Below, in pieces: positions 12,481 through 23,800 of a stretch of 45,117 nt of DNA. Numbering within the stretch: the first letter of the stretch is position 1; the number at the start of each line of letters is the position of its first letter. The DNA comes from Elysia marginata (lineage: Eukaryota > Mollusca > Gastropoda > Plakobranchidae), in NCBI GenBank assembly GCA_019649035.1, contig BMAT01010352.1, positions 222,221-267,337 of the forward strand. Direction: 5' to 3'. The translations under genes and the position numbers were made by a program. The notes beneath the pieces are model-generated. The model saw nothing but the letters and a program-made list of their open reading frames with translations. It was not told the DNA's origin and searched no databases.

Positions 12481-12990
12481 TCATGCCATGTCTCTTTGCC
12501 CCACTTGTATCATCTCATTTGGAGTTGGGTTATGCGAACATTATGCTTTTTCTTCACTCCTGTCCTGTAACTATGTTTTCAATCACTGGAAGAGTCTAAA
12601 GGTCTGACATGGAGAGTCATTAAACTAAATCGATGGAATGTGTTAATCCAAACTTTACTTGTCTTTTAGGAAAAAAGTGCACGAAACACGCATACAAGCG
12701 TTGCGTGGGCACCGAATAATTTGGTGTAGCTGAAAGTGTATTAGCGTTACCCTTTAGGCCAGCCTGGCTTATGGCACAACCGTCAGATTTATTACCACTG
12801 TCTTAGATTAAGATACTGTTTTTAACCTTACTCATAAGAAGGTTGAACGGAGTGAGATTTGGGGGAAAGTGAGACTGCCGAGGATCTAAAAAATTTTAAT
12901 AAAAATAGATATGTGTGGATCTACAGACATAACAAATCACATCAAAGCGACCTGGTGTTACGAAAGAAAATAATATGAACAAAGAAGAAA

Positions 12991-13101
12991 GGAAAAAAAA
13001 TATACAAAATATCACGGAAAGTCAGTTCGGAAGAAAGAGATATATATAGAGATAAAAAAAAACAGAGAGAAGGCCGAGAAAAGAGGATAAGGGTGGGAGG
13101 A
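12991..13101. repeat. 111-bp direct repeat, left copy
   Basis: This purine-rich segment is repeated almost perfectly at 13296-13407; the copies differ by a T/G substitution and by one base in an A run. The right end touches the N gap. A tandem duplication, or an unresolved repeat or haplotype at the gap, would explain it. Confidence 0.9.
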
Positions 13102-13246
13102 NNNNNNNNNNNNNNNNNNNNNNNNNNNNNNNNNNNNNNNNNNNNNNNNNNNNNNNNNNNNNNNNNNNNNNNNNNNNNNNNNNNNNNNNNNNNNNNNNNN
13201 NNNNNNNNNNNNNNNNNNNNNNNNNNNNNNNNNNNNNNNNNNNNNN
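13102..13246. other. Assembly gap (145 N)
   Basis: A run of N. Open frames that cross it are artefacts. Confidence 1.
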
Positions 13247-13292
13247 GACTCGAACCCCGGACCTCTCGATCCGAAAGCCGAGCGTCTACCAC
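13247..13292 (-). repeat. tRNA-Arg-like SINE head fragment
   Basis: On the - strand this reads GTGGTAGACGC, then an anticodon-arm-like CTCGG / TCGAG stem around a TTTCGGA loop, then GGTTCGAGTC, which is a B-box. The loop has an extra base and the acceptor arm is missing, so it is a piece of a tRNA-derived SINE or a pseudo-tRNA, not a gene. Its continuation is lost in the gap. Confidence 0.5.
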
Positions 13293-13295
13293 AAA

Positions 13296-13407
13296 GGAAA
13301 AAAAATATACAAAATATCACGGAAAGTCAGGTCGGAAGAAAGAGATATATATAGAGATAAAAAAAAAACAGAGAGAAGGCCGAGAAAAGAGGATAAGGGT
13401 GGGAGGA
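13296..13407. repeat. 111-bp direct repeat, right copy
   Basis: This is the near-identical partner of 12991-13101 and lies immediately after the tRNA-like fragment. The offset between copies is 305-306 bases including the gap. Confidence 0.9.
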
Positions 13408-14275
13408 GGCATAAGTATAGTGCAGAGATATCTGGAGGTTCGCACGCAAAACTGGAACAAAATTGATCGTAAAAATATATGTCTTGCATCAAGAAAGGTA
13501 TAATTATTGGAATACGTATCAGCAAATAATTTATTATGTTGGCTGCTCTGCTTGTCAAATCTCAACATCTTTGGTGTTTTTTTTTCTTCAAAGGTGAATA
13601 ATTTCTTCTCCATGTTTGAAATTGGTGCAAGCTGCAAATGTTCAATAGGGCCTGAGTCGTTAATTATGTATTTTTTATACATTGTGCATTAGGCTTACAA
13701 AAATGTTTTCTAAAGGGGGGTAAGGAGTGGTTAATGTTTCTAAAATACATGAAGAGTCATGACGCACTGATCAGCCCCAATTCTCTGTAGAAAATTTTGC
13801 ACTTCTAAAGACGACGGAAAAATTGCAGGAGCTCATTTTGGAGAGAAGAACATCCCCCGCTTCCCCCGCCCATTCCCGATAAACTTAAAGTAAAAGACAT
13901 TTCAAGGTTCTACTCGGGGGTACAGAATTGTGTGTCAGAATTTATCGAATAGATTTTTTTTCTTTTTATTTCAATTCATTACAAGCTACACATCAGTTCA
14001 GTTTAGGTGTCCGAAGTACAGTTGTTTTTTTTTTTACTGATCTTGACGATTCTCTTAAAGGCGTTTGTGAAATTGTTGAATTTCAAGGCAGCAGGGCTCT
14101 TTACATTTTGAGAGGACACTCTTATGCCTTTCTTGCATAGCGCTGAATGCAGCACTGTGTTTAAGCATTAACAAGGGTCGAAATACCATTACGAATGAAT
14201 GCACTTTTAGATGGTACAAAAGAACAACGGTTAAAAAAAGTGCGGCACGCAAGCTCTCATTTCAGTATCCTTGAC

Positions 14276-14461
14276 CAGGTCCTCATAACATTTCACTGTC
14301 TTGTGCCAGGTCCTCAAGACATTTCACTGCCTTATACCAGGTCATCAAGACATTTCACTGTCTTATACCAGATCCTCAAGACATTTCACTGCCTTATACC
14401 AGGTCCTCAAGACATTTCACTGTCTTATACCAGATCCTCAAGACATTTCACTTCTTTAACT
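14276..14461. repeat. 31-bp minisatellite, six copies
   Basis: Six head-to-tail copies of a 31-base unit start at 14276, 14307, 14338, 14369, 14400 and 14431. The unit runs CAGGTCCTCAAGACATTTC and continues ACTGTCTTATAC. Variant bases (CCT/CAT, GTC/GCC, CAGGT/CAGAT) partly alternate between copies. A seventh copy is degenerate. Because 31 is not a multiple of three, the 93-codon frame crossing it (14195-14476) rotates through all frames and is not a protein. Confidence 0.95.
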
Positions 14462-14519
14462 GGGGCTTCAAGATAGCTTACTGTACCTTTGAGCCTCCTA
14501 GGCCTGGGTGCGGGTCCGT

Positions 14520-17500
14520 ACCTCAATCTACCGTCTTAAGTTGATAATTATTCAGTTAACTGTAAATGTGCATTTTTCTTAAAAAAGAATGTTTATTCCT
14601 CACCTGTTAAAAACCAATGGCCAAATTACAAGGTCTCCTCGCCTAGTTGTGATAGAATGGAAGAAGTTGAATCCTAAGGTCCAATATATATAAGATTAGC
14701 TTCGCACTTTAAGTTTTGAAGTCAGTAAAATCTATTTTGGTTTCAAATACAGCGAGGAAGTCATCATAACACGACGATGCCTACCTTGTTACGTCTCATC
14801 CAATAATTTCTCTAAGTTAATTACGCTTTTAGAATCTGCAGTATAAAACGATGCATGCAGCCCTCTTCGTAGGTCTACCTAATTTGGGGCTTATTCAACA
14901 TACCGGATGCCTTTAGTAATCCTAAAGAAAAGAAAGAGGAGCGTAAAAATGTCTCATTTTTTTTTTAATTCTTCAAATCTTGCACGCAACCTCTCGCAAC
15001 AAGAGTAAATTAGTCTTGTTCAACCTCGAACAGAAGACACACACACCATCCCACACACACACACATTATTGTGACATTTCGTGTCTTTATTATTTTGGTG
15101 GCAATCAAAAACCTTACAAGAACCAAGAACTCTCAGTTTGAATTCAGTGGAAACCATCGAAATCGAAGTCATATAAACCGAATTTCTCATAATTCGAAGT
15201 TTTCTACACGTGAGGCTTCATCGTTTTGTTTGACAGCAGTTTTACTACTCCATTGTTTGTAATGAACGCTGTTTAAGCAACGTTGCAACCTCCAAACCCG
15301 AACAAACATGGTTTATACTCATAAAACGGGTGTATCCCAAGGTATGTGCAAGGGCTGAGAAAAATAAATTGGAACTCAAATGTATAATTCTAATCCTAAT
15401 AATTCGAAATTTATGTCCATTACCGTAAAATTATAATTAAGAGATTTCCGTTTTATATCAGTTTAGTTCTAAACTTTGGAGAGAATTTTTATTTCTGTAG
15501 ATTAAACTGCTCTTTTTCTGTCTTTGTATACTTTTAGCAAACTAAAAAGATACTGTATCGTATTGATGAGACGCAGGGTACTTAAAAACGATTCCTTTTC
15601 TTTTTGTCAAATGCGCGGGATGTTGCGAACGATGCTTTATATAATTATACAATAAAAACATTAACATAAAAATATTTAGAGTCGTTTTTTTAAAAAGCGA
15701 ATGTGATTTATAAGACAAAAAGCCCATACTTCTAATAGTCTGTAAATTAAAAGTTTCTTGAGCCGCTTTTGTAACCATGAAGGTTTTCTAATTGTAACTA
15801 ACTTTTTATTGTTCTGTATGTGGTTTATGAAGTAACTTACCCTTTATGTGTTTGAGAAACAGGCCTTCTCAGTAGAAAAAAAAAGAGAAAAGGCATACAT
15901 TAAAGGGTGTTTCATTTATATTGATTTCAACCTAACATTCACAGTCTCACCGTATTTAATCAGTAACTCGAGAAAAAGACCATAAAACAACTACTCTCAT
16001 TTTTTTCAAGAATTTTAATAACTTTTCATCATTATGATATCCCACCGTTGAATCTACTATACGATAGACAGAAGTCTCAAACTTATAAACTATGTAGATG
16101 TTATGCCTTTATATCAATATTTTCCAAAAGGTTTGAAAGAATACAAAATCAAACAGTAAATCCCCGTTCGCAAGCCTAAACATGTCATAGAGGGAATGGT
16201 AGAGCGAGTTGGTGATTGGATGATGGGTAGAGGTTGGGAGCGGGGGGCGGAATGGGGGGCTTAGCAAGTGGGTGCAGGAGCTGTGGGCGATTACCTTTTG
16301 GAATTTCTTTAGCCTCATTTAAAAAATTGTATAAGATTCTGCAACGATAGAGAGTTTGTAAATGTAAGTGCAATAATGGTTTTGTATTAACACATATTAT
16401 TTATTAGGAGATTCAATTGTTCGTTGCATGAAAAATGGCATTTTAGACTTAGAGGTAACTTATACATTATTCAACGATTTAAACATAATCACTAAACTCT
16501 TTCTTGTGTTTTTTTCAGTAACTGAAAATCATTCCAATTATCTCCTCTTACAATTTTCAAATAATGAACTTTATAGTGCAGCACAGTTAAGTGTAGTCAA
16601 CGACAGAGACTTAACCTATAAATTGCTTCTTTTTAAATTTTATTTTATTTGAACTGGCCTAAGAGTATTTTTCAATCATCCTTTAGTCGAAACATTTTTT
16701 AGGAAAAGGAGGAAGGAGTGGGGGTTGTGGAAGGTCACTCTGTGCAGGTTTCTTCGTTAAAATTAAGTCAATAATGATAAAATATTTTGCAAATATAGAA
16801 TATAACATTTTGCGAGAAAGCTTTTATCTGACGCAAGCTGTGGGCAGATGGTGATAAAAAAAAGGCTGTTACGAAATAAATCTCATAGTATGATTCGAAA
16901 CTTCCTGCTTTGAACCCCCTTTGGGGAGGAGGAAGGAAGTGAACGAGCCAATATTATGCATAACTCTATTAAAAACAATACACACTCCAAAGAATTTTTG
17001 ACGCTGCGGAAGTAGGTTTTACGTTTATATTTTGACTTACGTTCCCTCGATAACTGAGAACAAGACGCATATCTTTCTTCTAAGCTCTAGGTGTGTCAAG
17101 TATTTTAAGCGTAAATATGAGGGATATTACCAAACATAATAACACGACTCACAAAAATAGCCAAATGCTTCAAATATAACAAGATAGATCTTTACTCTGT
17201 TGGTGGAATTTTTATAAACTCGGTATCATTTACATTATTACAGACTTGTGAGATGTTCAGCTCTTAGAGGTTTCCACTTTAATTATTTGCTGTATGAGTT
17301 AAGGTCGTTTCACTTTACGCGTACTCCGTGTGGAGGATTCCAGGCTGTCTCTGCAAACTTTGGAGGGAATTTGTCCTGATATAGCAGCCTTCAAGTTCCA
17401 AGTACGAGAAGAAAAAAAGGAACACAGGCTGTTTTCAGTTCAGAGCTAACCGCCTTCTCTTATGGCGGTCTAGGTGCACAGCCGTGTTGAGACACTTCCA

Positions 17501-17640
17501 GAGTGTTCTGTACGGGATACGTGTCACAGAAAACGACCTGTACACACCCCACCGGAGATTAAAAAAATGCATTGTCCGAAACGTGTCATCAAAGGATGTA
17601 CGTAATAATTGATATGCTATACTCTTCTATTTTTTTTTTA
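14520..17640. other. AT-rich DNA, no gene seen
   Basis: No coding segment, RNA gene or recognisable transposon was identified. A G-rich patch at 16225-16259 and a more GC-rich patch near 17330-17570 stand out from the background, but the second has no long open frame. Confidence 0.45.
16225..16259 (+). other. G-rich tract
   Basis: Two six-base G runs and two G3 runs lie within 35 bases (GGGTAG..., GGGAGC, GGGGGG, CGGAAT, GGGGGG). One loop is 8 bases, so it is only a loose quadruplex motif. Confidence 0.3.
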
Positions 17641-17649
17641 TAAATTTTT

Positions 17650-17912
17650 AAACACTATACTAATCCCTTTCGGGAAATTTGTCTTCGTTACTCAGCGTAA
17701 CTGTGTCGCCACAGAGCAGCGCCACTAATGCCCTTGCAGACCAGTACATTTGAAGCCTGTAGCTGGGTACCCATTTTACAGGTGGGTGGACTGGGGAAAG
17801 TTAGGGTAAATTGCTTTCCCAAGGCAATTGCAACATGGCATGGTGGGGATTCGAACCCGCGACCTCCAGATTTCGAGTCTGACGCGCCATTCACTCTGTC
17901 ACGCTGCCCCTA
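17650..17912 (-). mobile_element. tRNA-derived SINE, nearly full length
   Basis: Read on the - strand, the element begins with GGGGCAGCGTGACAGAGTG. It has a tRNA-like anticodon arm (CAGA-CTCGAAA-TCTG, anticodon CGA), a perfect B-box GGTTCGAATCC, and a body containing CCTTGGGAAAGCAATTTACC and CACCCACCTGTAAAATGGGT. A body of this kind (a cautious 'lost while the counter runs down to a GGGTACC' segment) recurs in tRNA-SINEs of several marine invertebrates, to my recollection. The variable arm is too short for a real tRNA-Ser. The 3' end near 17650 is approximate. SINEs encode no protein. Confidence 0.7.
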
Positions 17913-17929
17913 TGATGAGTAAATCTACT

Positions 17930-20660
17930 ATTGTATCACTGACTTCATTATTTGTTTACTTGCGTATTTATTTCTGAATGTTCTTCCATTCTCCATTTAC
18001 TTTTGTATTTATTTTTTTTACTATTATTTATCATTTGCTTTGCTTTATCTTTATTTATATCGCATTGGTTACAGAAGCATTTTTTTCCTCTACTTTCGTC
18101 TTTCTCACTTACCACCTCATTCTCTGTTTTTTCTTTATGTCTGTCTTTTTTGTCTGTTTTTTTACTCTCCTATTTCTAGCAATCTCATTTTCCCACACCC
18201 CAATCTCTCTATTTACATTCCATCAGAATTTGATTAAACAGACTTAAGTCGTGTCAAGGTACTCGTTTGAAATAAAAGCATAGCGGTGTTGAAATAAAGA
18301 CAAAGACGCTTGTAAAATTTAACATTCAAGTTGAAATTAATATTTCAACTTGATTTTATTTTCCTACCTTTCTTCTTTTAAAACAACGTTCCTTTCTCTC
18401 TTTCTAACATACAAGGGAATAAAGTGCTCGACTTATTAGGATTATAAATGTTTGAAAAACAAAAATAATTGTTTTTTTTTTAGAAAATCTAAGCTGAGAT
18501 ATGTACACCTTCATTTCATGTTTCGCTACTTTTAAAGGCCGTGTAAGGATACAACTACTATAAATATCAGAGCATTAATTCAATGGGAAAAAGCATTTTA
18601 ACGTATCGGAATGCGACCAATAGTAAACCTCCATTAGTGTCGAATGCTAATTTGATTTAGGAACCTTAGCTATTATAAAACATCCACCGCCAATCATGGC
18701 TTCGGACCAGATACCTCAGGCGCTACATTCTTTAGCTCTCTTTAAAAAAAAACAGAAGAGAGAATCTCTCTGATTTTATATAGGCACTTAGAGAGTAGAC
18801 ACTAGACCGTTACGAAATTCAGTAATACAATTACTTTGTGACTACGCTTAATTGAATTATTACCGTACATCCTTTCAAACGGTTAGCTATATCAATAAAG
18901 AAATCAACGTATTTTTGCAATAACTTTTTGGAGTAATCTGTCGAGTACGTTGATTTGGGAGAAAAAGATTAAATTACATTTAAAAGCGTTCAGACTTATA
19001 ACAAGAAATAAGAAAAATAATGTGACTGCGTCTCACTTTAATGCGTAATCTGGAATATATTTTATTGTCCATTTTAAAAGCCCATTTTATTACCAACCCC
19101 CTTAGTCGTGATTTTTAAGTCGTAAGAGAAGCCGTGAATTAAATTTAAAGCATAACCGAGAAAGAACTATTTATGAAATCTCAGATACATTTTTTATCTT
19201 AGATACAATATAAAAGATATTATCCTGTATAAAAAAATCGTTTTCAAACGATTCAATCATTGTCGGCGGCAAAATTGTAGGCAAGACTGTTTGGATTTTT
19301 TTTTTCTCATGTGTTGTTGCACCCTATGGTCAAAACTAGCTGTGAAACGCAACGACTATCATTTGAAAGTAAAAAATGTGTGTGCGGGAGGCTTTTGTAA
19401 ATTGGAGTTCTGTAGTACACATGCATGTGCGGATGCAGAGAGCAAGAGAGAAAGAACGGGTATACAATCAGAACAGAAGGGGTACATCAAGAGAAAGAAA
19501 ATTAGAAAGATAAAAAAGAGAGACAGGGAGAGATAGAGAGAGGGTGTGGTTGTGTGTAAAAGATGTACATTTAGATAGGCATTGAGTGAAAGAGGCAGAA
19601 GACAGAGACATAGAGATAGGGCCAGATGAAGAGAGAGAGAGTGGGGGAGGGCAAGGAAACAGAAAGAGAAATAGAGAGAGGGGGTTGGTGGAGTTTCATG
19701 CCTAGTCACATCTCATCTAAGTTTTCCAAGGGATTGTCTTGGGAGCACGGGCAGATGGCTGAACGTGCATAATTATGGATCTGCCCCAAAAGGTGGCGAT
19801 TCTGTGATGTGTGTTGAAAGAACAAGGTCTTGTCAAAAAGGGCTTACTCGGCCCTAAGAGTATAAAACTTTACCCTTAATCTGTAAATTTTGGATCTTTT
19901 ATTGTTGTTTTTTGCTGTTGTTGTTGTTTTAACATCGGCTTATCTTAACAGTTATGCAACTGAAGAAAAAATTCAAAAGAGAAATGTATCTATTCATTTC
20001 CTTACGTTCACATTAATTATGTTTGGTCTGTTCAGTAACAATGTCGACAATTGTGTTATCTTTTTACGTTGAGAGGGCAAAATGTTGTTATCTTTTTTAA
20101 ACCCTTTTACAATCAAACCTGTCCCAAAAGTTTTGCCTTTTTTTCCTTATATGAAATAACGAAATGAGAAAGAAGAGTTGTTATTATTAAACAGTCTTAC
20201 AATGGAGGCCTAGATGCAAGGCCATCTTCTTCAAACCCTGATTTGTTATCACAACATATCTCTGTCAGTCCTATTGTTTGTTTTACAAGTGCTTAAAATT
20301 TTTTCACACGCTCTATTTTAATTTTGTCATACATAAAAACAAGGTGGTTTATAGTTTGAAACGTTCTATTTAAAAAATAGTGCCCCGTAACTTTTGTAAT
20401 TTTAGAGTTTGTGCGATTTTAAGTTGCTCCCGTGCGCATTAGACATTTGTTTATCCCATTCAATCGGATTTAGTCCTCCATTTTTTGCTACTGTCATCGA
20501 TTTTGCTACTAGTATTGCCATTTAGAATTATCATTAATGGGGTTTTTTTTTGCTTTTTTAATATACCTTTCACATTAACTACTACTCTTTATTGTGTTGA
20601 TGTTCGCAGTAAGCCTGTCAAAATGGGAACTATTATATGCGACCGTGTATGATGTTTGAG
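17930..20660. other. AT-rich DNA, no gene seen
   Basis: This includes a T/C-rich stretch (about 17940-18240), a GAGA-rich purine tract (about 19430-19690) and an 8-base inverted repeat GGGCAGAT/ATCTGCCC at 19749-19756 and 19779-19786. No exon of the receptor was recognised here, even though it lies immediately upstream of the first visible one. Confidence 0.45.
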
Positions 20661-20664
20661 TTAT

Positions 20665-20790
20665 AAATACTAATAGTAATAAACATAATAATAATAATAA
20701 TGATGATAATAGTAATGATGGTGATGATGATTACAATAAAAATAATAATAATTAATAATAATCGTAATCATAATCATAACAATCATAATG
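20665..20790. repeat. Imperfect AAT/GAT microsatellite
   Basis: Mixed AAT, GAT and AATCAT units end about 30 bases before the acceptor site of the first visible receptor exon. Confidence 0.9.
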
Positions 20791-20821
20791 CTATTGTTTC
20801 TTAACTTTTTTCTCTTTTCAG

Positions 20822-20866
20822 GACGAGAAGAACCAGATTATGACGACAAATGTTTGGCTTCGACAG
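20822..20866 (+). CDS. nAChR exon, 45 nt (loop D)
   Basis: A CTCTTTTCAG acceptor precedes it and GTACT follows. The 15 codons read [15 protein letters not shown], the universally conserved nAChR segment carrying the loop D tryptophan. The length equals the classic 45-nt third exon of vertebrate nAChR genes, so the exon just upstream should encode the rest of the N-terminal domain. It is phase 0 at both ends. Confidence 0.95.
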
Positions 20867-23800
20867 GTACTATTTTCTTTTCTTCAAATCTACTTGTTGT
20901 AAACCAATCTACTTTTTAATACATAAAAGGCTTGATAATCACTGTATTACGAACTTTTTGGGGGTTGATTATTCATGAATTCTATAGCGACAACATTGAA
21001 GCCGCACAACCGATGCACCGAGACAGAAAGAAGCTGCGTTGTGCTTTTTTTTCTGTAAATGAACTGTCATTCTTTAATTTTTATGATTTTTCTCTTGCCT
21101 TCTGACTTCCACCGGGGTAGAATCATGGAGGAATGCTTTGCGCTCAGACGAATTTGTCCAATACATTTGACTCTTTACCCAGGAGAGAAAAGTGTTTTGT
21201 CCTCAACTTGGTTAGAGAAAGAAATAGGCATTTTGAAATACTCGTATAAGTTTCTTGAATCACATCTATACATTTGGATGGAATGCAGGTTATCTTTTTA
21301 TCGTGATATCCATTGAATGAGTTTCTGTGAAAAGACGGAATAGCCAATGATAAAAGGAGACAAAATTAATTATTCCTTTTGTTACTCAATAAAGACATAA
21401 ACTCTTTGTGTATGTGGTCGTGTTGGAGTTCCCTCAGAATAGTCTCTCATTCTCTTAGCTTTAATTTTTTTTTTCTTTTGTTTTTCTTGGAACCCAGAAA
21501 AACGCGGTTTTTGTGATGGACTTGTTTCCACTATGATTACATGATAATATAACGTTTTTGTTGCTGTTTTTTTTTCTTTGTTTTTTTTTTTTTTTTTTTT
21601 TTTTTTTTTGGTCTTCTGACTCTATCTAATCTTCTTGACTAGCTCCTATAGAACATCTATACAAAGGTCTTAATGAAAATCTAATACCGTTTTCGATGTT
21701 ATTATCTCTCCTGGTAGCCCTGTGGTTCATTGTGTTGAAATTTATTCCATAGGTAGTCGATTAGATAATCACTAGGTGACAAGGCTAGAATTCTCTTCTT
21801 CATGGAACGGAGCAGTGAGATACTCCCTAGATTTTCTTGTTAATGCCTAATGTTATACCTTCGCCGAGTTGAAACAGATGTCGCTATCCAGTCAGTTAAG
21901 GGCAGACACAGTAGAGTGAATGAAAAGATGACTCAGATCGGGTTCGATCCCGGGGCTTCTACTTGTTTAGTAGTGAAGCGATCTGCAAGGCGACTCACAG
22001 AGGCAGGTTGTGTTAAAGAGGAAGGTCATAGTCTCTCTCGCTGCATCCTTATTTTAAACTTTACATCATCTTGTCCCCCAATACACACCAGAGAAAAGGC
22101 AGTTATCGCGTTAGAGAGCAACAAAGTACGACAAATCCAATTTGAATCGTAGTTTGGAAACGAGCCTGCAACCGCCGGGACACAAATACAATACTTGGAC
22201 AACTGAGCCACTCTGTCAAGCGAGCGGTGACACCTTCATGTATGAGAACACCAGAAATCAATCTTTGGAAAAAAAAAACAGAAAAAAGAGCGACAGAGCG
22301 GCGTGCCACAAGTCGGTTGTAAAATGAGCGTTCTCATCTAAAGGCATCATGTCCATCGCAAGAAGATGGGTTTCCATTTCCCGTCGCCATTGAGGGCCCT
22401 TTGATGTACGCTTAAGAGATGCCAAGAAAGCTTATGGGTATACTCTCACTTGATCCGACGTGGAAATGACCTGTGTTAACCCTAGAACCAAACTGCGAAC
22501 ATCATTGATGTAATACATAATGCGATGTTCTGTCGACAATCGTAGTGTCTTTGACGTTGTAGTTATAAATATCAGGGTGTTACTCTGAGAAAGAGATAGC
22601 TATGAATAGCGGTTTTCGGTACAACACAGCACAGGTTTATCTTGCTGGACGGAGACCAATTTGCTTAGGTTCATTAGTGAGTTGGTAATGACACCTTTGA
22701 GGTAGAGGATCCTCTTCGTCATTAGCGTAGAGTGTCAGACCATCTTCTATCTATCTAAGCTTGGTCTGCCACGTACAATACAACATTATTGATTGTAGCC
22801 GACACCACGGAAAGGTGATGAGACGTAGGATAAAGGTTTGTGTGTTTGTTTGTCTGTCAGAGAAACGGGCGTAATAAGACGGGTTTGTAGTGCCCTGAAT
22901 GTGACTACGGCTTGTGCTTCTGAAAAGAAAGAATCGTTACTTACAATTATTGGCCACAGCCGTTACTTAATCATAATCGCCTTGAGTTTTATTTTTAGAC
23001 CAAAAGTGTTAGGTGACTGTCCGCATGTTCGAGTTTCTTATGAAACGAAAAAAATTAATGTTTACAAATGTGTTGACTGAAGCAGTACATTATGCAATGC
23101 GATTAATTAGATTATCGCTGATAACATTTTTATAAAATTTTCAAATATTCTTTTGTTGTGAGTTTTTTCAGTGACACTTTTATCCAAGAATTTTTTGATT
23201 ACATGCACCGTAATTATATTCAAAACATTTTTCAAAATATAACGTTAATAAAGGGGAATGCATGTATGACCAATGCTTTTACCAAGTTACCTCAATTGAA
23301 TTTAGTTTTCCAATGCGTCTATTTTTCAGTTTTTAACCCCGTGTGTAAATTTTTCTCTTTAACGTTTCCCTTTCTGTTCTCGCTGCGGTAATACACTGAC
23401 AGGCATCCAGGCTTCATTTGTTTACTTTTAACTTTCGGTTTTTGTTTTACTTTCGGTTTTGGTTTTACTTTCGGTTTGCTTTGTTTTTACGTTTTTCCCC
23501 TTTTGCGTGTGTCTTAATGAGTGAACGATGGGCATAATAGTGGCTAAGGCGTGGACATTTATCTGCTTTTTTTCGCATGATAGTATCTGTATTATTCTGC
23601 ATAAAAGGGGCTTTTGGTGAGTGTGTGAATGATTTGCCTGATTCCAAAGATGTGTAATGGTGGTTTTCAAAGAACTTATAAGTTTATTCAGAAAAATACG
23701 ACATTTTTTGTGTAATTTTTGCCATCGGTTATTCTAATCATAATTAAATCATTTATTGTTCTTGTTTTTGTTTTTTTCCTGTAATTTTATTTTGTATATT

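Noticed and set aside
12942-13503. Frames of 90-136 codons around the first gap
   Set aside because: They cross N or follow the low-complexity direct repeat; no motif is present.
14195-14476. 93-codon frame with repeating peptide
   Set aside because: The 31-base minisatellite keeps all frames open by rotation; there is no sign of coding constraint.
17836-17912. Possible tRNA-Ser(CGA) gene on the - strand
   Set aside because: Lacks the long variable arm, and the sequence continues into a SINE body.
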